Notes: generated from the sequence alone by a model not told the origin. A stretch of 64,000 nucleotides of DNA from Dyadobacter soli (GCF_900101885.1 NZ_FNAN01000013.1:186001-250000), one strand, 5' to 3'. Shown: positions 15,945 through 27,000, counted from the first letter of the stretch. A program made the numbers and translations.

Positions 15945-18371
15945 ATGCTTATCAACTATACCATCATCGCGTGGCGCAATCTGCGAAAAAACGCAACCTT
16001 TTCACTTATCAATGTCTTCGGCCTGGCGACCGGTTTGGCGGTGGCATTGCTGATTGCGCAGTACGTACGCTTTGAGCTGAGCTACGAGCGGTCGAATCCG
16101 TTGAACGACCGGATCGTTAGGCTTTCGATGGACTACATGAACGGCGGAACCGTAAACGCTCAGGATGCCGAAACATACCCGCCGATTGGGCCAAAGGCAT
16201 TGCGGGAAATGAGCGAAGTCGAGCGCTACACGCGGGCGTATCCCATGCGTCACCGCTTCGCAACGATTCAGATCGGTGAGAAGTACTACCGCCTCGATAA
16301 CGTGTATGCGGTGGATTCGACGTTTTTCCGGATGTTCAACTACCCGCTGCTGCGTGGTGCTGCAAAAGGGCTTTTCTCCCGGCCCAGGCAGGCGGTACTC
16401 ACCGAAAAAATGGCGCATACCTACTTTAATACACTCGATGTGGTCGGTAAAACGTTCAAAGTCCCGACTTCGAGAGGCACCGTTTTGATTGAAGTGATGG
16501 GTGTGGTACCCGACTCGCCGGCCAATACGCACCTCAAATTCGATATGGTACTCTCTTACCCGACCATGGCGTCGGATTTTGGCGAGCGCGATGACAATTG
16601 GGACAATAACAATGCCTATACTTTCCTGCAACTTGCGGAGAATGCCGGTTTCGACTCGTTTACCCATTCACTGGAAAAATTCAGTGAGCGGCTGGTGCAG
16701 GAAAAAAAGGTCGAAAACGAAAAGGTAATCGCGCAGAAAATCGGCGATATTCACCTCTATTCAAACAAAACATTCGAAACCGAAGCGAATGGCGACGCCA
16801 GCTCGGTGTACCTGCTGCTGGCCGTGGCGATTCTCGTGCTACTCGGCGCTTTTGTCAACTACGTCAATCTCACCACCTCCAAAGCACTGGACCGGGCGCG
16901 GGAGATGGGCGTTAGGAAGGCGGTTGGTTCCACGCAGGAGCAGATCAGGGTGCAGATATTCGTGGAAACGGTTTTGGTCAATTTGCTGGCCGGGGGGCTG
17001 GCGGTTGTGCTGGTAGCGCTCCTGCAATCTGTTTTTATCGATGTGGCGGGTCTGCCGAAAGGTTTTGCCATCCTCGGAGATGCGTTTTTCTGGATGAGTA
17101 CCGCGGCCTTCCTGGTATCAAGTGTCTTGTTATCCGGTTTTTACCCGGCCATTGTGCTGGCTTCTTTCGAGCCGGTGAAGGTTTTGAAAGGTAATTTCTC
17201 AACTTCGGGCAAAGGCGCTTTCCTTCGTAAGGCGCTGGTAGTCTTCCAGTTCAGTGTTACATTGATTTTACTCGTGCAAACTGCGGTCGTGTACCGGCAG
17301 GTGAGGTATCTCAGGGATCAGGAGCTGGGACTGAACATGGAGCAGACGCTGGTCGTAAAAGCGCCGGTGGGTGCCGATGCGCAGAATGGCAATAGCGGGT
17401 TCCGGCAAACGCTTCTCGAACAATCGCAGGTGAAATCGGTGTCTTTTTCGGGCACTGTTCCGGGCATGGGTACGGCCGGGATGGGCACGACTACCGGGGT
17501 AAATCTATCGGGAGCGGCGAAGAAAACTTACTACAACTTCCATGTTACCGCGATCGATACGGCATTTATCGACCAAATGTCCATTCAACTGCTGGCCGGT
17601 AAAAACTTCGACGCTTCCACGCGCGCCGGCTTTTCGGATACGACCGACAGGCAATTTATCGTGAACCTCGAAACGCTTCGGCTTTGGGAAATCAAAACAC
17701 CTGAAGAGGCCATCGGCAAGCGGGTGGATCTCTGGGGAAATCAGGCGACGATCAGGGCGGTGATAAACAATTACCACTACGATTCGCCGAAGACACCGCA
17801 CATTCCCATCATCCATCTATATTCTCCGAGGTTCGAGCGGTACGCCAGTGTCAAATTCGCGCCGGGCGACCCGAGTGAGCAGCTCGCAACGGTCAAACGG
17901 GCATTTGAAGCCAGTTTTCCCTATTCGCCATTCACCTATTTTTTCCTCGATAGCGAGTACGACAAACAATACAAGACCGAGGACCGGTTTCAGCAGGTAT
18001 TCGGGTTTCTGACGGTCATCGCCATTGTCATTTCCTGCCTGGGATTGTTCGGTCTGGCCACTTTTACCGCTTCCAAACGGACGAAGGAAATCGGCATCCG
18101 GAAGGTCATCGGGGCCACTCCGGTAAACCTTGTAATGCTGCTATCCAAAGAATTCCTGAGGCTGGTAGCGCTTTCCATACTGATTGGTTTACCACTGACC
18201 TACTTTTTAGCCAACGCCTGGCTGGATAACTACGCGTCGCGTGCGGAGCTCACGCTCTACGTATTCGCTGGCCCAGCCATACTGATCCTCCTGATGGTGC
18301 TCATTTCGATCGGCGGAAGGACAATCGCCACCGCATTGCTCGATCCGGTGAAATCCTTGCGGAGTGAGTAA
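15945..18371 (+). CDS. FtsX/MacB-type ABC transporter permease (orphan)
   Basis: A protein of 808 residues from MLINYTIIAWRNLRKN, the usual opening of these permeases; an in-frame ATG at 15918 would add nine residues. The family layout is seen: TM1 near 20-40, MacB_PCD periplasmic domain, FtsX helices at about 280-420 (NYVNLTTSKALDRAREMGVRK), a second periplasmic domain, and FtsX helices at about 680-795 (SKRTKEIGIRKVIGA). No ATPase is nearby. It is the only one of the four paralogues here that follows a sigma-factor operon on the same strand, but 150 bp separate them and co-transcription is not clear. Substrate unknown. Confidence 0.93.
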   Translation: MLINYTIIAWRNLRKNATFSLINVFGLATGLAVALLIAQYVRFELSYERSNPLNDRIVRLSMDYMNGGTVNAQDAETYPPIGPKALREMSEVERYTRAYPMRHRFATIQIGEKYYRLDNVYAVDSTFFRMFNYPLLRGAAKGLFSRPRQAVLTEKMAHTYFNTLDVVGKTFKVPTSRGTVLIEVMGVVPDSPANTHLKFDMVLSYPTMASDFGERDDNWDNNNAYTFLQLAENAGFDSFTHSLEKFSERLVQEKKVENEKVIAQKIGDIHLYSNKTFETEANGDASSVYLLLAVAILVLLGAFVNYVNLTTSKALDRAREMGVRKAVGSTQEQIRVQIFVETVLVNLLAGGLAVVLVALLQSVFIDVAGLPKGFAILGDAFFWMSTAAFLVSSVLLSGFYPAIVLASFEPVKVLKGNFSTSGKGAFLRKALVVFQFSVTLILLVQTAVVYRQVRYLRDQELGLNMEQTLVVKAPVGADAQNGNSGFRQTLLEQSQVKSVSFSGTVPGMGTAGMGTTTGVNLSGAAKKTYYNFHVTAIDTAFIDQMSIQLLAGKNFDASTRAGFSDTTDRQFIVNLETLRLWEIKTPEEAIGKRVDLWGNQATIRAVINNYHYDSPKTPHIPIIHLYSPRFERYASVKFAPGDPSEQLATVKRAFEASFPYSPFTYFFLDSEYDKQYKTEDRFQQVFGFLTVIAIVISCLGLFGLATFTASKRTKEIGIRKVIGATPVNLVMLLSKEFLRLVALSILIGLPLTYFLANAWLDNYASRAELTLYVFAGPAILILLMVLISIGGRTIATALLDPVKSLRSE

Positions 18372-18395
18372 GGGGATTTGATGAGTAATGTAAGG

Positions 18396-19829
18396 TTAAT
18401 TCGCTAGTAGTGAGGTGATTTGCTGTTCTAATCCTTTGCTTGGTCGTTCGGCATTCATTTCGACAATCTTGTAGTCACGGTCGATCAGCACGTATTTGGG
18501 GAACACGGCCAGGTCGTATTTATCGGTAATGGTTTTCTCCCAGGCCGCATTTGCCCAAAGGTTCGTGGTTTTCAGCGCGAACCGTTCGCTCCATTGCTTC
18601 CAAACGGCTTCGCTGGTGTTTACGCAAACGCTCACAATCCTTACCGGCTGATTTTTGAATTTTTCCGCCAATGCATTTTCGGCAGGGAATTCTTCAATAC
18701 ACGGCTTACACCCGGCAAACCAGAAGGACAGAACGATGACATTTCCTTTCAAAGATTTCAGAGAAATGAGCGAGTCTGTAATGTCAGCGAGTGCAAAACC
18801 TGGGGGTGTTTTACCGACGGCTGCACGGTTGTCTTTACTTTTAAAATAGGTATTCAATTCATTTAACCACAACGAATTGTAGAAAATGTTTTTGTTGTTT
18901 TTAATATAATCCGTGGCTACTTCCTGCTTATAGTGATTGAATGTAATTTGAATAATAAATGCTTTGAAAAAATCTAAAACCTCGCCTGACAATTCCTTAT
19001 TCGCTTGACTAATCTGATAATCAAGAAAGCCAGCGCCAGCCGCGATTCCGGCATCATTCATTCTTTTATTAAATAGCTCGTACAGGAAAAGATAGTAATG
19101 GTTCGAATATTTCGCTTCCGGGCTTTTCACTTCGAGCGAATCCAGGAATTTGAAATAATTCGCGGGAATAGCCTCTTTGGTGTTTTTTGAAAGCGCACGT
19201 TGTGCGATCGAATTCAGCCGCAGGCATGCGTCGTTATAGCGAATATTCCAGTATTCGTGACGCTCGTACCATTTCGGAAGTTTATGCTTGTTGTTGTTGA
19301 AAAATAGGAATTCTTCATGATACAACTGCTTAATTATCAGGCTTAATTCTTGCAGATTCTTCGCCTTATGAACGGCCGTGTTGCGCCGCGTATTTATCGG
19401 AACCTTCACAGATAGGTCTTTTTCGGCCAGGTAGTTATTAATCGCAACAATCGTATCGGAAGAAGCAAAAGATATCTTAGATAAATCATTGAAATCCAGA
19501 TTGCAAACCAATGCAGATCCGGGGACGAGCAGTAAGGTTATTTCTCTACCGGATGTTCTTAATATTACCTCCTGAGGAGCGCCCACAGGTAATTCATAGT
19601 TCCGGCTTCCCGATCCGGCAGGAATCGTGTCGTTCAATCGTACTTCCTGATTGGGAAACAATTTGTGGGTGAATATGGAAATAATTTTCCCGGAAGAGCT
19701 GTTGGTAAAAGCGACCTTTAAATTAGCAGTTCCTTTAAAATCATATGGAAGGGAATCTTGCCCAAACGAGATCGAGCAAGCTAGTATCAAACATCCCGCA
19801 ATTCCGATTAACGTTCTTAATAGTGCCAT
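18396..19829 (-). CDS. Thioredoxin-like (TlpA/AhpC-TSA) exported protein
   Basis: A 477-residue exported protein: signal peptide at 1-23 (LIGIAGCLILACSISFG), a long middle domain of unknown fold, and a C-terminal thioredoxin-like domain from about 340. The redox motif is CKPC at Cys374-Cys377 within WFAGCKPCIEEFP, followed by a cis-proline-region VFPKYVLID. Such proteins reduce or shuffle disulphides in the periplasm and are numerous in Bacteroidota. The middle part resembles the DUF4369-style preludes of related proteins only loosely. A lipobox reading of the signal (LILAC) is also possible, which would anchor it in a membrane. Confidence 0.88.
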   Translation of the reverse strand: MALLRTLIGIAGCLILACSISFGQDSLPYDFKGTANLKVAFTNSSSGKIISIFTHKLFPNQEVRLNDTIPAGSGSRNYELPVGAPQEVILRTSGREITLLLVPGSALVCNLDFNDLSKISFASSDTIVAINNYLAEKDLSVKVPINTRRNTAVHKAKNLQELSLIIKQLYHEEFLFFNNNKHKLPKWYERHEYWNIRYNDACLRLNSIAQRALSKNTKEAIPANYFKFLDSLEVKSPEAKYSNHYYLFLYELFNKRMNDAGIAAGAGFLDYQISQANKELSGEVLDFFKAFIIQITFNHYKQEVATDYIKNNKNIFYNSLWLNELNTYFKSKDNRAAVGKTPPGFALADITDSLISLKSLKGNVIVLSFWFAGCKPCIEEFPAENALAEKFKNQPVRIVSVCVNTSEAVWKQWSERFALKTTNLWANAAWEKTITDKYDLAVFPKYVLIDRDYKIVEMNAERPSKGLEQQITSLLAN

Positions 19830-19852
19830 ATGATCCCTGGACTCCTTAATTT

Positions 19853-20212
19853 TTAAGAGCGCGATTTATTCTCCGCATAACGTTCGCCCCAGCTCATCAA
19901 TGCTTCGTAAGTGGTTTCGAGCGATTGGCCCAGCGGAGTGAGCTGGTATTCCACGCGCGGCGGGACTTCCGGGTAGACCATCCGCGTCACGATGCCGTCC
20001 TGCTCCATTTTGCGCAGCTGCGCGGTGAGTGTCTTCTCTGAAATGCCTTCCAGCTGGTTGTTAATGTCGGAATAGCGTGCCGACTCGCGGGCGCGCAGGA
20101 TGCCGTATATGCGGAGAATCCATTTGCCGCTGATCGCGGCCAGCGCCAGTTCGATCGAGCAGGTTTCGGGGTCCGTTTCCCAGGCGGGCATGGTCGTTCT
20201 GTTATAAGCCAT
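19853..20212 (-). CDS. HxlR family winged-helix regulator
   Basis: Counted from MAYNRTTMPAWE this 119-residue protein has the HxlR/MarR-like winged helix: CSIELALAAISGKWILRI, then SDINNQLEGISEKTLTAQLRKMEQDGIV, then VEYQLTPLGQSLE. A cysteine (Cys18) sits in the conserved place just before helix 1, where redox-sensing relatives such as YodB, HypR and QorR carry their sensing thiol. It is transcribed divergently from an Old Yellow Enzyme gene, a pairing typical of electrophile- or quinone-responsive control. The sensing role is inference. Confidence 0.9.
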   Translation of the reverse strand: MAYNRTTMPAWETDPETCSIELALAAISGKWILRIYGILRARESARYSDINNQLEGISEKTLTAQLRKMEQDGIVTRMVYPEVPPRVEYQLTPLGQSLETTYEALMSWGERYAENKSRS

Positions 20213-20400
20213 TTTTTGCACCGTTTAAGGAGTGGGTAGGTAAATGCAGGTAAAATTTAATCATTTTTTTTATTTCACAACCCGGTGATACTGAACAATG
20301 CAAACCTTCAATGCAGTCACGAACCCTAAGGTAAGTTCTTGTGGGAGAGTAAATAGGCTGAAAATTTGCAGAAAAATCGCCGAGTTTTAAACTAATAAAA

Positions 20401-21561
20401 ATGAAAAGTACATCTTTATTTGCTCCCCTGAACCTGGGAAAGCAACAATTATCCAACCGGGTGGTGATGGCACCCATGACCAGAACCCGCACCTCGGCCG
20501 GAGATGTGCCGAACGAGTTGATGGCCAAATATTACGGGCAACGCGCTACCGCCGGGCTGATCATTTCCGAAGCCACGGACGTGGCGCCGCATAGCAAGGG
20601 TTATTTGTGGACGCCCGGAATTTACGCCGACGAACAGGTGCAGGGATGGAAGCTGATAACCCGTGCGGTTCATGCGCAGGGCGGGAAAATATTTTCGCAA
20701 ATATGGCACGTAGGGCGAATGTCGCATACTTCACTCATGCCGGATGGCCAGCAGCCCTGGGGTGTTACCGACGAGCAGGCGATAGGTTCCGACGTTTTCG
20801 CGCACGGGAGCGATGGCAAGCTTACGTTCGTACGCGCGAGCCAGCCCCGCCAGATCAGTACGGATGAAATAGGCACGCTGCTCGAAGATTTCCGACGGGC
20901 ATTCCAAAACGTGGCCGAGGCCGGGTTCGACGGCATTGAACTGCACGCGGCGAATGGCTACCTGTTCGAGCAGTTCATGAATGCGACGCTCAATACCCGC
21001 ACCGACGATTATGGTGGCCAAACCTTGGAAAACCGGACGCGCTTTTTACTGGAAGTGGTAGATATAGCCACCGAGGTGCTGGGAGCCGACAGGATCGGCA
21101 TCAGGCTTTCGCCTTTTGGGCATTACAACAGCATTCCCGATGATCCTCACGGCGAAGAAACGTTCTTCCATTTGATCACTGAGTTGAATCGCCGGGGCAT
21201 TGCTTACCTGCATTTGCTTTACCAACTTTTGCCTTCCGGTAATATGGAGCAAGTGACCAAATTCGAGGAAACGAACCTTCCTGAGGCATTTGTCAGCAAA
21301 CTTCGCGCCGAATTCGACGGGGCCATTATCTGGTGCGGCAGTTTTACAAAAGAATCCGCGGAGCAGGCATTGGCCACCGGTAACGTAGATCTGATCGCTT
21401 TCGGCCGTCCATTTGTCGGAAACCCCGATCTCGTTGCCCGTTTCAAAAACAACTGGCCGTTGGTCGTGGCGGATCGGTCGGCTTACTACACCAGAGATGG
21501 CGAAACAGGCTTCACCGATTTCACCAACTTCGACCCGCTGGTAGCGGAAACTGCACACTGA
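20401..21561 (+). CDS. Old Yellow Enzyme family NADH:flavin oxidoreductase (alkene reductase)
   Basis: A 386-residue FMN-dependent TIM-barrel enzyme. It opens LFAPLNLGKQQLSNRVVMAPMTRTR, the FMN-binding start of classical OYE proteins. The active-site pair HxxN is visible in GIELHAANGYLFEQFMN, and the usual NxRTDDYGG-type stretch follows. The family reduces activated alkenes, quinones and nitro compounds with NAD(P)H. Length is standard. The divergent HxlR regulator gene with a conserved cysteine suggests induction by electrophiles. A hairpin terminator follows the stop. Confidence 0.93.
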   Translation: MKSTSLFAPLNLGKQQLSNRVVMAPMTRTRTSAGDVPNELMAKYYGQRATAGLIISEATDVAPHSKGYLWTPGIYADEQVQGWKLITRAVHAQGGKIFSQIWHVGRMSHTSLMPDGQQPWGVTDEQAIGSDVFAHGSDGKLTFVRASQPRQISTDEIGTLLEDFRRAFQNVAEAGFDGIELHAANGYLFEQFMNATLNTRTDDYGGQTLENRTRFLLEVVDIATEVLGADRIGIRLSPFGHYNSIPDDPHGEETFFHLITELNRRGIAYLHLLYQLLPSGNMEQVTKFEETNLPEAFVSKLRAEFDGAIIWCGSFTKESAEQALATGNVDLIAFGRPFVGNPDLVARFKNNWPLVVADRSAYYTRDGETGFTDFTNFDPLVAETAH

Positions 21562-21601
21562 CCAGCCGTCCGGCGCACCAGTCTTTTAGTCAATTCACCA
21601 T

Positions 21602-21642
21602 AAAATAGTCCATCATATTCGTAAGATGGGCTATTTTGTTTT
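21602..21642 (+). terminator. Terminator after the Old Yellow Enzyme gene
   Basis: Stem AAAATAGTCCATC (21602-21614) pairs with GATGGGCTATTTT (21625-21637), one G-U pair, loop of 10 nt, followed by GTTTTG. It separates the oxidoreductase from the galactoside operon. Confidence 0.7.
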
Positions 21643-21709
21643 GCAAGAGACATCTTCAATTTTGGGGCTATAATTCGGCACTTTTTGAAGATTTTGTAAA
21701 ACATTAGTA

Positions 21710-23929
21710 ATGAATAGAATTCCTTCCCTTTTCAGAATCGCGCCGCTGGCGGCAATACTGGTCCTGAACCTGCTCCTGAATCCCTTTTCAGCTTCCGGTC
21801 AGAATCCGCAAAAAGACATTATCCGTATCAACACGACTGCCAGTTCTTTGGTGTTAGGTGTTGATAATCAGGGTCAATTGAAGCAATTGTATTTCGGTAA
21901 AAGAATGGACGATTCTTTGCCCGAAGGTGCCGTACAGCAGGCTGCCGCGGCTTTCCCGGCCTATGGTACCAACGTTTCGGACGCCGCGCTGCGCATTACC
22001 CATGCCGACGGTAACCTCACCACCCGCCTTGTGTATGAGCGCAACAGCGTCTCGAAAATCGATGCCAATGTGACCCAGTGGACGATTTTCCTCAAAGACG
22101 CTTACTACCCGTTGCAGGTAAGGCTTTGCTACAAAACTTACAACGACCAGAACATCATCGAGCAATGGATGGAGCTGGAACACAAGGAGAAAACGCCGGT
22201 AATGCTCTACAACTTCGCCTCGGCCAGTTTTGCCTTCCAATCGCCGGGCGCAGCGGCGCCCGGCGCCCATCTTAACTATTTCTACGGGGATTGGGCCAAA
22301 GAATTCAATGCCGTGGAAACTGCATTGACCGAAGGCACGAAAGTACTGGATTCCAAGCTGGGCGTGCGCACCGATCAGATGACCAACCCGTCGTTTTTAC
22401 TTGCATTGAATGGTAAAATGGACGAGGAGCACGGCGAGGTCTTCGCCGGTGCATTGGCGTGGCCGGGCAACTGGCAGTTCCGGTTTGAAATGGATTACCA
22501 GAAACGCTTGCAGGTGACGGCGGGCATGAACCCGTTCGCATCGCAGTACCAGCTTACCCCGGGCACCGTCTTCAAAACCCCCGCATTCCTTTTCACATTC
22601 AGCGCCGACGGCAGCGGCGAAGTAACCCGCCGTTTTCACCGCTGGGCGCGGAAGTACGGTATCAAAGACGGCTACGCATCCCGCGACATTCTGCTCAACA
22701 ACTGGGAAGCGACCTATTTCGATTTCGACGAGGCCAAGCTCTCGACGATTATCAAGGATGCCGCCAGCATGGGTTTCGAGCTGTTTTTGCTCGACGACGG
22801 ATGGTTTGGCAACAAATATCCCCGCAATAACGACAATGCAGGTTTGGGCGACTGGGCCGTGAACACCAAAAAGCTACCGCACGGGATTCCGTACCTGATC
22901 GAGCAATGCAGGCAGCATAACCTCAAATTCGGCCTCTGGGTGGAGCCTGAAATGGTAAACCCCAAAAGCGAACTCTACGAAAAGCATCCCGAATGGGCCC
23001 TTACCGCGCCCCATCGCGACATCGATGTGCAACGCAACCAGCTCATTCTCGATCTCGCCAACCCGGCGGTGCAGGATTATGTGTACGGGGTGCTGGAAAA
23101 AGTAGTAGCCGATAACAAAGGCATCAGCTATCTGAAATGGGACTGCAACCGCTACCTGACCAACCCCGGCTCGGCCTATTTGCCTAAGGATCAGCAATCA
23201 CACATTTTCATCGAATACTCCCGCGGCCTGATGAAAGTCCTCGACCGTTTCCGCAAGAAGTTCCCCGACGTAACCATGATGGTGTGCTCCGGCGGCGGCG
23301 GACGGATGGATTATGGTACCATGCCGTACTTCCAGGAGTACTGGCCGAGCGACAACACCGACGCCCTCGACCGCATTAAAATCCAGTGGGGTGCCAACCA
23401 TTTTTACCCCGCGCTCGGCCTCGCGTCGCACGTGAGCGTAACGCCGAACCATATGACCGGCCGCACGACGCCCCTGAAATTCCGTTTCGACGTAGCCATG
23501 TCGGGCAAGTTGGGAATGGATTTGCAGCCCGGCATGATGACGCCGGAGGAGAAGGCATTTTCCAAAAAGGCCATTCAAACCTATAAAGAGATCCGCAACG
23601 TGGTGCTGCACGGCGATCTTTACCGCATTCAATCACCCTATACACACGCCCGCGCGGCCATCGCCTATGTAAGCGAGAAACAGGATAGTGCATTGGTTTT
23701 CAATTACCTGCAACGAAAATCCATTTACGGCGACAACACGACGATCAAACTCAAAGGCCTCAAAAAAGACGCCCGCTACAAACTCACCGAGATCAACAAA
23801 GGCACCTTCACCCGCCTCGAAGCCTACGAAGGCAAAACCTTCACCGGCGAGTACCTGATGACCACGGGGGTGCAGTTTACCATGTACAACGAGTTTGAGA
23901 GCGCAGTGGTGCTTCTGACGAGTTTATGA
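21710..23929 (+). CDS. Alpha-galactosidase, glycoside hydrolase family 36
   Basis: A 739-residue exported enzyme with signal peptide (residues 1-30, ending SASG). It has the GH36 layout: N-terminal beta-sandwich, TIM barrel with LLDDGWFGNKYPRNND and LWVEPEMVNP, and C-terminal beta domain. The nucleophile is Asp478 in YLKWDCNR and the acid/base is Asp548 in YWPSDNTDA. It removes alpha-1,6-linked galactose from raffinose-type sugars or galactomannan. It is the first gene of an operon with DUF5107-TPR, galK, a sugar transporter, galT and an AraC regulator, which fits periplasmic release of galactose for the Leloir pathway. Confidence 0.95.
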   Translation: MNRIPSLFRIAPLAAILVLNLLLNPFSASGQNPQKDIIRINTTASSLVLGVDNQGQLKQLYFGKRMDDSLPEGAVQQAAAAFPAYGTNVSDAALRITHADGNLTTRLVYERNSVSKIDANVTQWTIFLKDAYYPLQVRLCYKTYNDQNIIEQWMELEHKEKTPVMLYNFASASFAFQSPGAAAPGAHLNYFYGDWAKEFNAVETALTEGTKVLDSKLGVRTDQMTNPSFLLALNGKMDEEHGEVFAGALAWPGNWQFRFEMDYQKRLQVTAGMNPFASQYQLTPGTVFKTPAFLFTFSADGSGEVTRRFHRWARKYGIKDGYASRDILLNNWEATYFDFDEAKLSTIIKDAASMGFELFLLDDGWFGNKYPRNNDNAGLGDWAVNTKKLPHGIPYLIEQCRQHNLKFGLWVEPEMVNPKSELYEKHPEWALTAPHRDIDVQRNQLILDLANPAVQDYVYGVLEKVVADNKGISYLKWDCNRYLTNPGSAYLPKDQQSHIFIEYSRGLMKVLDRFRKKFPDVTMMVCSGGGGRMDYGTMPYFQEYWPSDNTDALDRIKIQWGANHFYPALGLASHVSVTPNHMTGRTTPLKFRFDVAMSGKLGMDLQPGMMTPEEKAFSKKAIQTYKEIRNVVLHGDLYRIQSPYTHARAAIAYVSEKQDSALVFNYLQRKSIYGDNTTIKLKGLKKDARYKLTEINKGTFTRLEAYEGKTFTGEYLMTTGVQFTMYNEFESAVVLLTSL

Positions 23930-23999
23930 GTTCATGAGTGAATGAGTTAAAATGCTCATACGCTGTACTCTCAACGCTTAAACTATAAACTCATAAACT
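23921..23999 (+). repeat. Inverted repeat spanning the GH36 stop codon
   Basis: AGTTTATGAGTT (23921-23932) is perfectly complementary to AACTCATAAACT (23988-23999), with the GH36 TGA at 23927-23929 inside the left arm and the next start 8 bp past the right arm. The loop contains two AATGAGT-type octamers. Confidence 0.7.
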
Positions 24000-24007
24000 T
24001 TTTAAAA

Positions 24008-27000
24008 ATGAACGTATCAGCCTGGACTGAAAAGGTGACGATCCCGACCTACCGTGCGGGGGAGCCGGAGAAGAACCCGATGTTCCTCGAAAAGAGGGTG
24101 TACCAGGGCAGCAGCGGGGTCGTGTACCCGCATCCGGTGATCGAGAAGATTTCCGACGAAAAGACCGACCAGGAGTACAATGCCGTGTTCCTCGAAAATG
24201 AATACCTGAAAATCATGATCCTGCCCGAGCTCGGGGGCCGCATTCAGCGCGCTTACGACAAGGTGCAAAAGCGTGATTTTGTGTACTATAACCAGGTGGT
24301 GAAGCCCGCATTAGTGGGGCTGGCCGGCCCCTGGATCTCCGGCGGGATCGAGTTCAACTGGCCGCAGCACCATCGCCCGAGCACATTCAGCCCCGTGGAT
24401 TTTTCGATTGAAGAAAATGCCGACGGCAGCAAAACGGTGTGGGTGAGCGAGACCGAAATCATGTTCCGTACCAAAGGCATGGCCGGATTTACTTTGTATC
24501 CCGGTAAGGCATACCTCGAAATCCAGGGCAAACTTTTCAACCCGACGCCTTTCCCTCAGACATTCCTCTGGTGGGCCAATCCTGCTGTAAAGGTGAATGA
24601 CGATTATCAATCGGTATTCCCGCCGGATGTTTTCGCCGTTTTCGATCATGGCAAGCGCGATGTTTCGGATTTTCCTGTGGCTACTGGTACTTATTATAAG
24701 GTGGATTATGCGCCGGGGACGGACATTTCGCGCTATAAGAACATTCCGGTGCCGACTTCGTACATGGCGATCCAGTCGCAATACGACTTCATGGGCTGTT
24801 ACGAGCACGACACGCAGGCGGGTATGCTCCATGTGGCCGATCACCACGTGTCGCCGGGCAAAAAGCAATGGACCTGGGGCAATGGCGACTTCGGCTTTGC
24901 ATGGGACCGCAACCTTACCGACGAGGACGGCCCGTACATCGAGCTCATGACCGGGATGTTCACCGACAACCAGCCGGATTTTTCATGGATTCAACCCAAC
25001 GAGGCAAAGTCTTTTGAGCAGTATTTTATGCCTTATGCCAAAATCGGGGTGGTGAAAAATGCCAGCAAGGAAGCTGCATTGAATTTGGAATTTGTTGATA
25101 ATGAATTGAATATCAAAGTTTACGCAACATCGGTTTACGAGAACGCTTCGATTACACTCCTTAAAAGTGGAGAAGAAGTAGCGTCTTTCACGTCGACCAT
25201 TTCCCCGGCCGGTATTTTTGAAACCGTCGTAAAAACCGATGATACTTCGCAGCCTGAACTTTGGAAACTGATCGTGGCCGATCGGGAAGGCAACGAGCTC
25301 ATTAGCTGGCAGCCGGAAGCAGCCGGTATCGATCGGGAAATTCCCAAAGCGGCTACCGCAGCCAAGGCGCCCGCGGATATTGAGCAAATCGAAGACTTGT
25401 TTTTGAATGGCCTGCATTTGGAACAGTACCGCCACGCGACTTTCCGGCCGGAGGATTATTATGAAGAGGGATTACGGAGAAGTCCGGAAGATGTACGCTG
25501 CAACAATGCGATGGGCCTTTTGCTGCTCCGCCGCGGCCAGTTTGCCAAGGCGCAGCCCTATTTTGAGAAGGCCGTCGCAACGCTTTTGAAGCGCAATCCA
25601 AACCCCTATGATGGCGAGCCGCATTACAATCTGGGCTTAGCATTGTTTTTCCAGCAAAAATACAAGGACGCTTACGACGCATTCTTCAAAGCGACCTGGA
25701 ACGACGCGTTCCAGCACAGCGCATTCCTGTTCCTGGCCCGCATTGCCGCGCAGGAGGGTAAATGGGCCGATGCATTAAAACTGGTTGAAAAATCACTGAT
25801 CCGTAACTACCACAGCCCGTCGGTCCGGCATTTGAAAGCGGCTTTGCTGCGCAAAACGGGCCAGTACACGGCGGCCGCGAAACTGGCACATGAGTCGCTG
25901 GGCATCGATCGGTTTAATTTCGGGTGTTTGCTGGAATGGTATTGGGCTGAAAAAGAGCAGGATATCGCAGATGAGACGCTCCTCGTTTCGCTGACGGAGA
26001 GAATGCGCGGCGCATTGCAGAACTATCAGGAGCTCGCGCTCGCCTATGCACATGCGGGCATGTATGCGGAGGCTGCGGAAGTTTTCAGGATTTATGACGG
26101 TCAGGTGATGTCAGGAAGTGGTCAGGGATTGTCAGGAAGTAATGTTGATTCGCGGGTAGCGGGTTTGGTTTCGCCTTTGGTTTACTACTATCTTGGCTGG
26201 TTTACGCAGCAGAGCGGTGACCTGGGAAATGCATTGAGCTATTTTCAAAAAGCCGCTGGATTGAACCCCGCTTTCTGTTTTCCCAATAAAATAGAGGAGG
26301 TAACGATCCTGCAAAGCGCCATTGCATTGAATCCTGCCGACGGTAATGCGCATTCTCTGCTCGGTAATTTGTGGTATGACAAACGGCAGTATTCCGAGGC
26401 CATTGCCGCCTGGGAAGCCGCTATCCGCCTCGCGCCCGGTCTTGCGACGCCTTACCGCAACCTTTCGCTGGCTTATTATAACAAGTTGGGCAAAAAGCAA
26501 GAGGCGCTTGCGTTGCTCGAAAAAGCATTTACGCTTGATAGTACGGACGCCCGCGTGCTCATGGAGCTCGACCAGTTGTACAAAATCCTCCATAAGCCTG
26601 CCGATGAGCGCCTTGCATTGCTCGATGAATATCCGGTGCTGGTGGAGGACCGTGACGATCTGTACCTTGAACGGGTGACGCTGCTCAACAGCCTGTTCCG
26701 GTACGAAGAAGCGAAAGCATTGCTGGCCGCCAGGAAGTTCCATCCATGGGAAGGTGGCGAGGGTAAGGTGTTGAGCCAGTTCTTGGTATGCCACATTGAG
26801 CTCGCTAAGCAAGCTATCGAAGTACAGGAGTTTGAAGGTGCATTGGCGTTGCTGAATGCAACCCGCGTTTACCCGGAAAACCTGGGTGAAGGTAAAATTT
26901 ACGGTACCCAGGAAAACGATGTCGATTACCTGATGGCATTGGCCTATGCAGGGTTGCAGCAGGAGGAACAGGCTATGGCGTATTTCAAAAATGCCACGAT

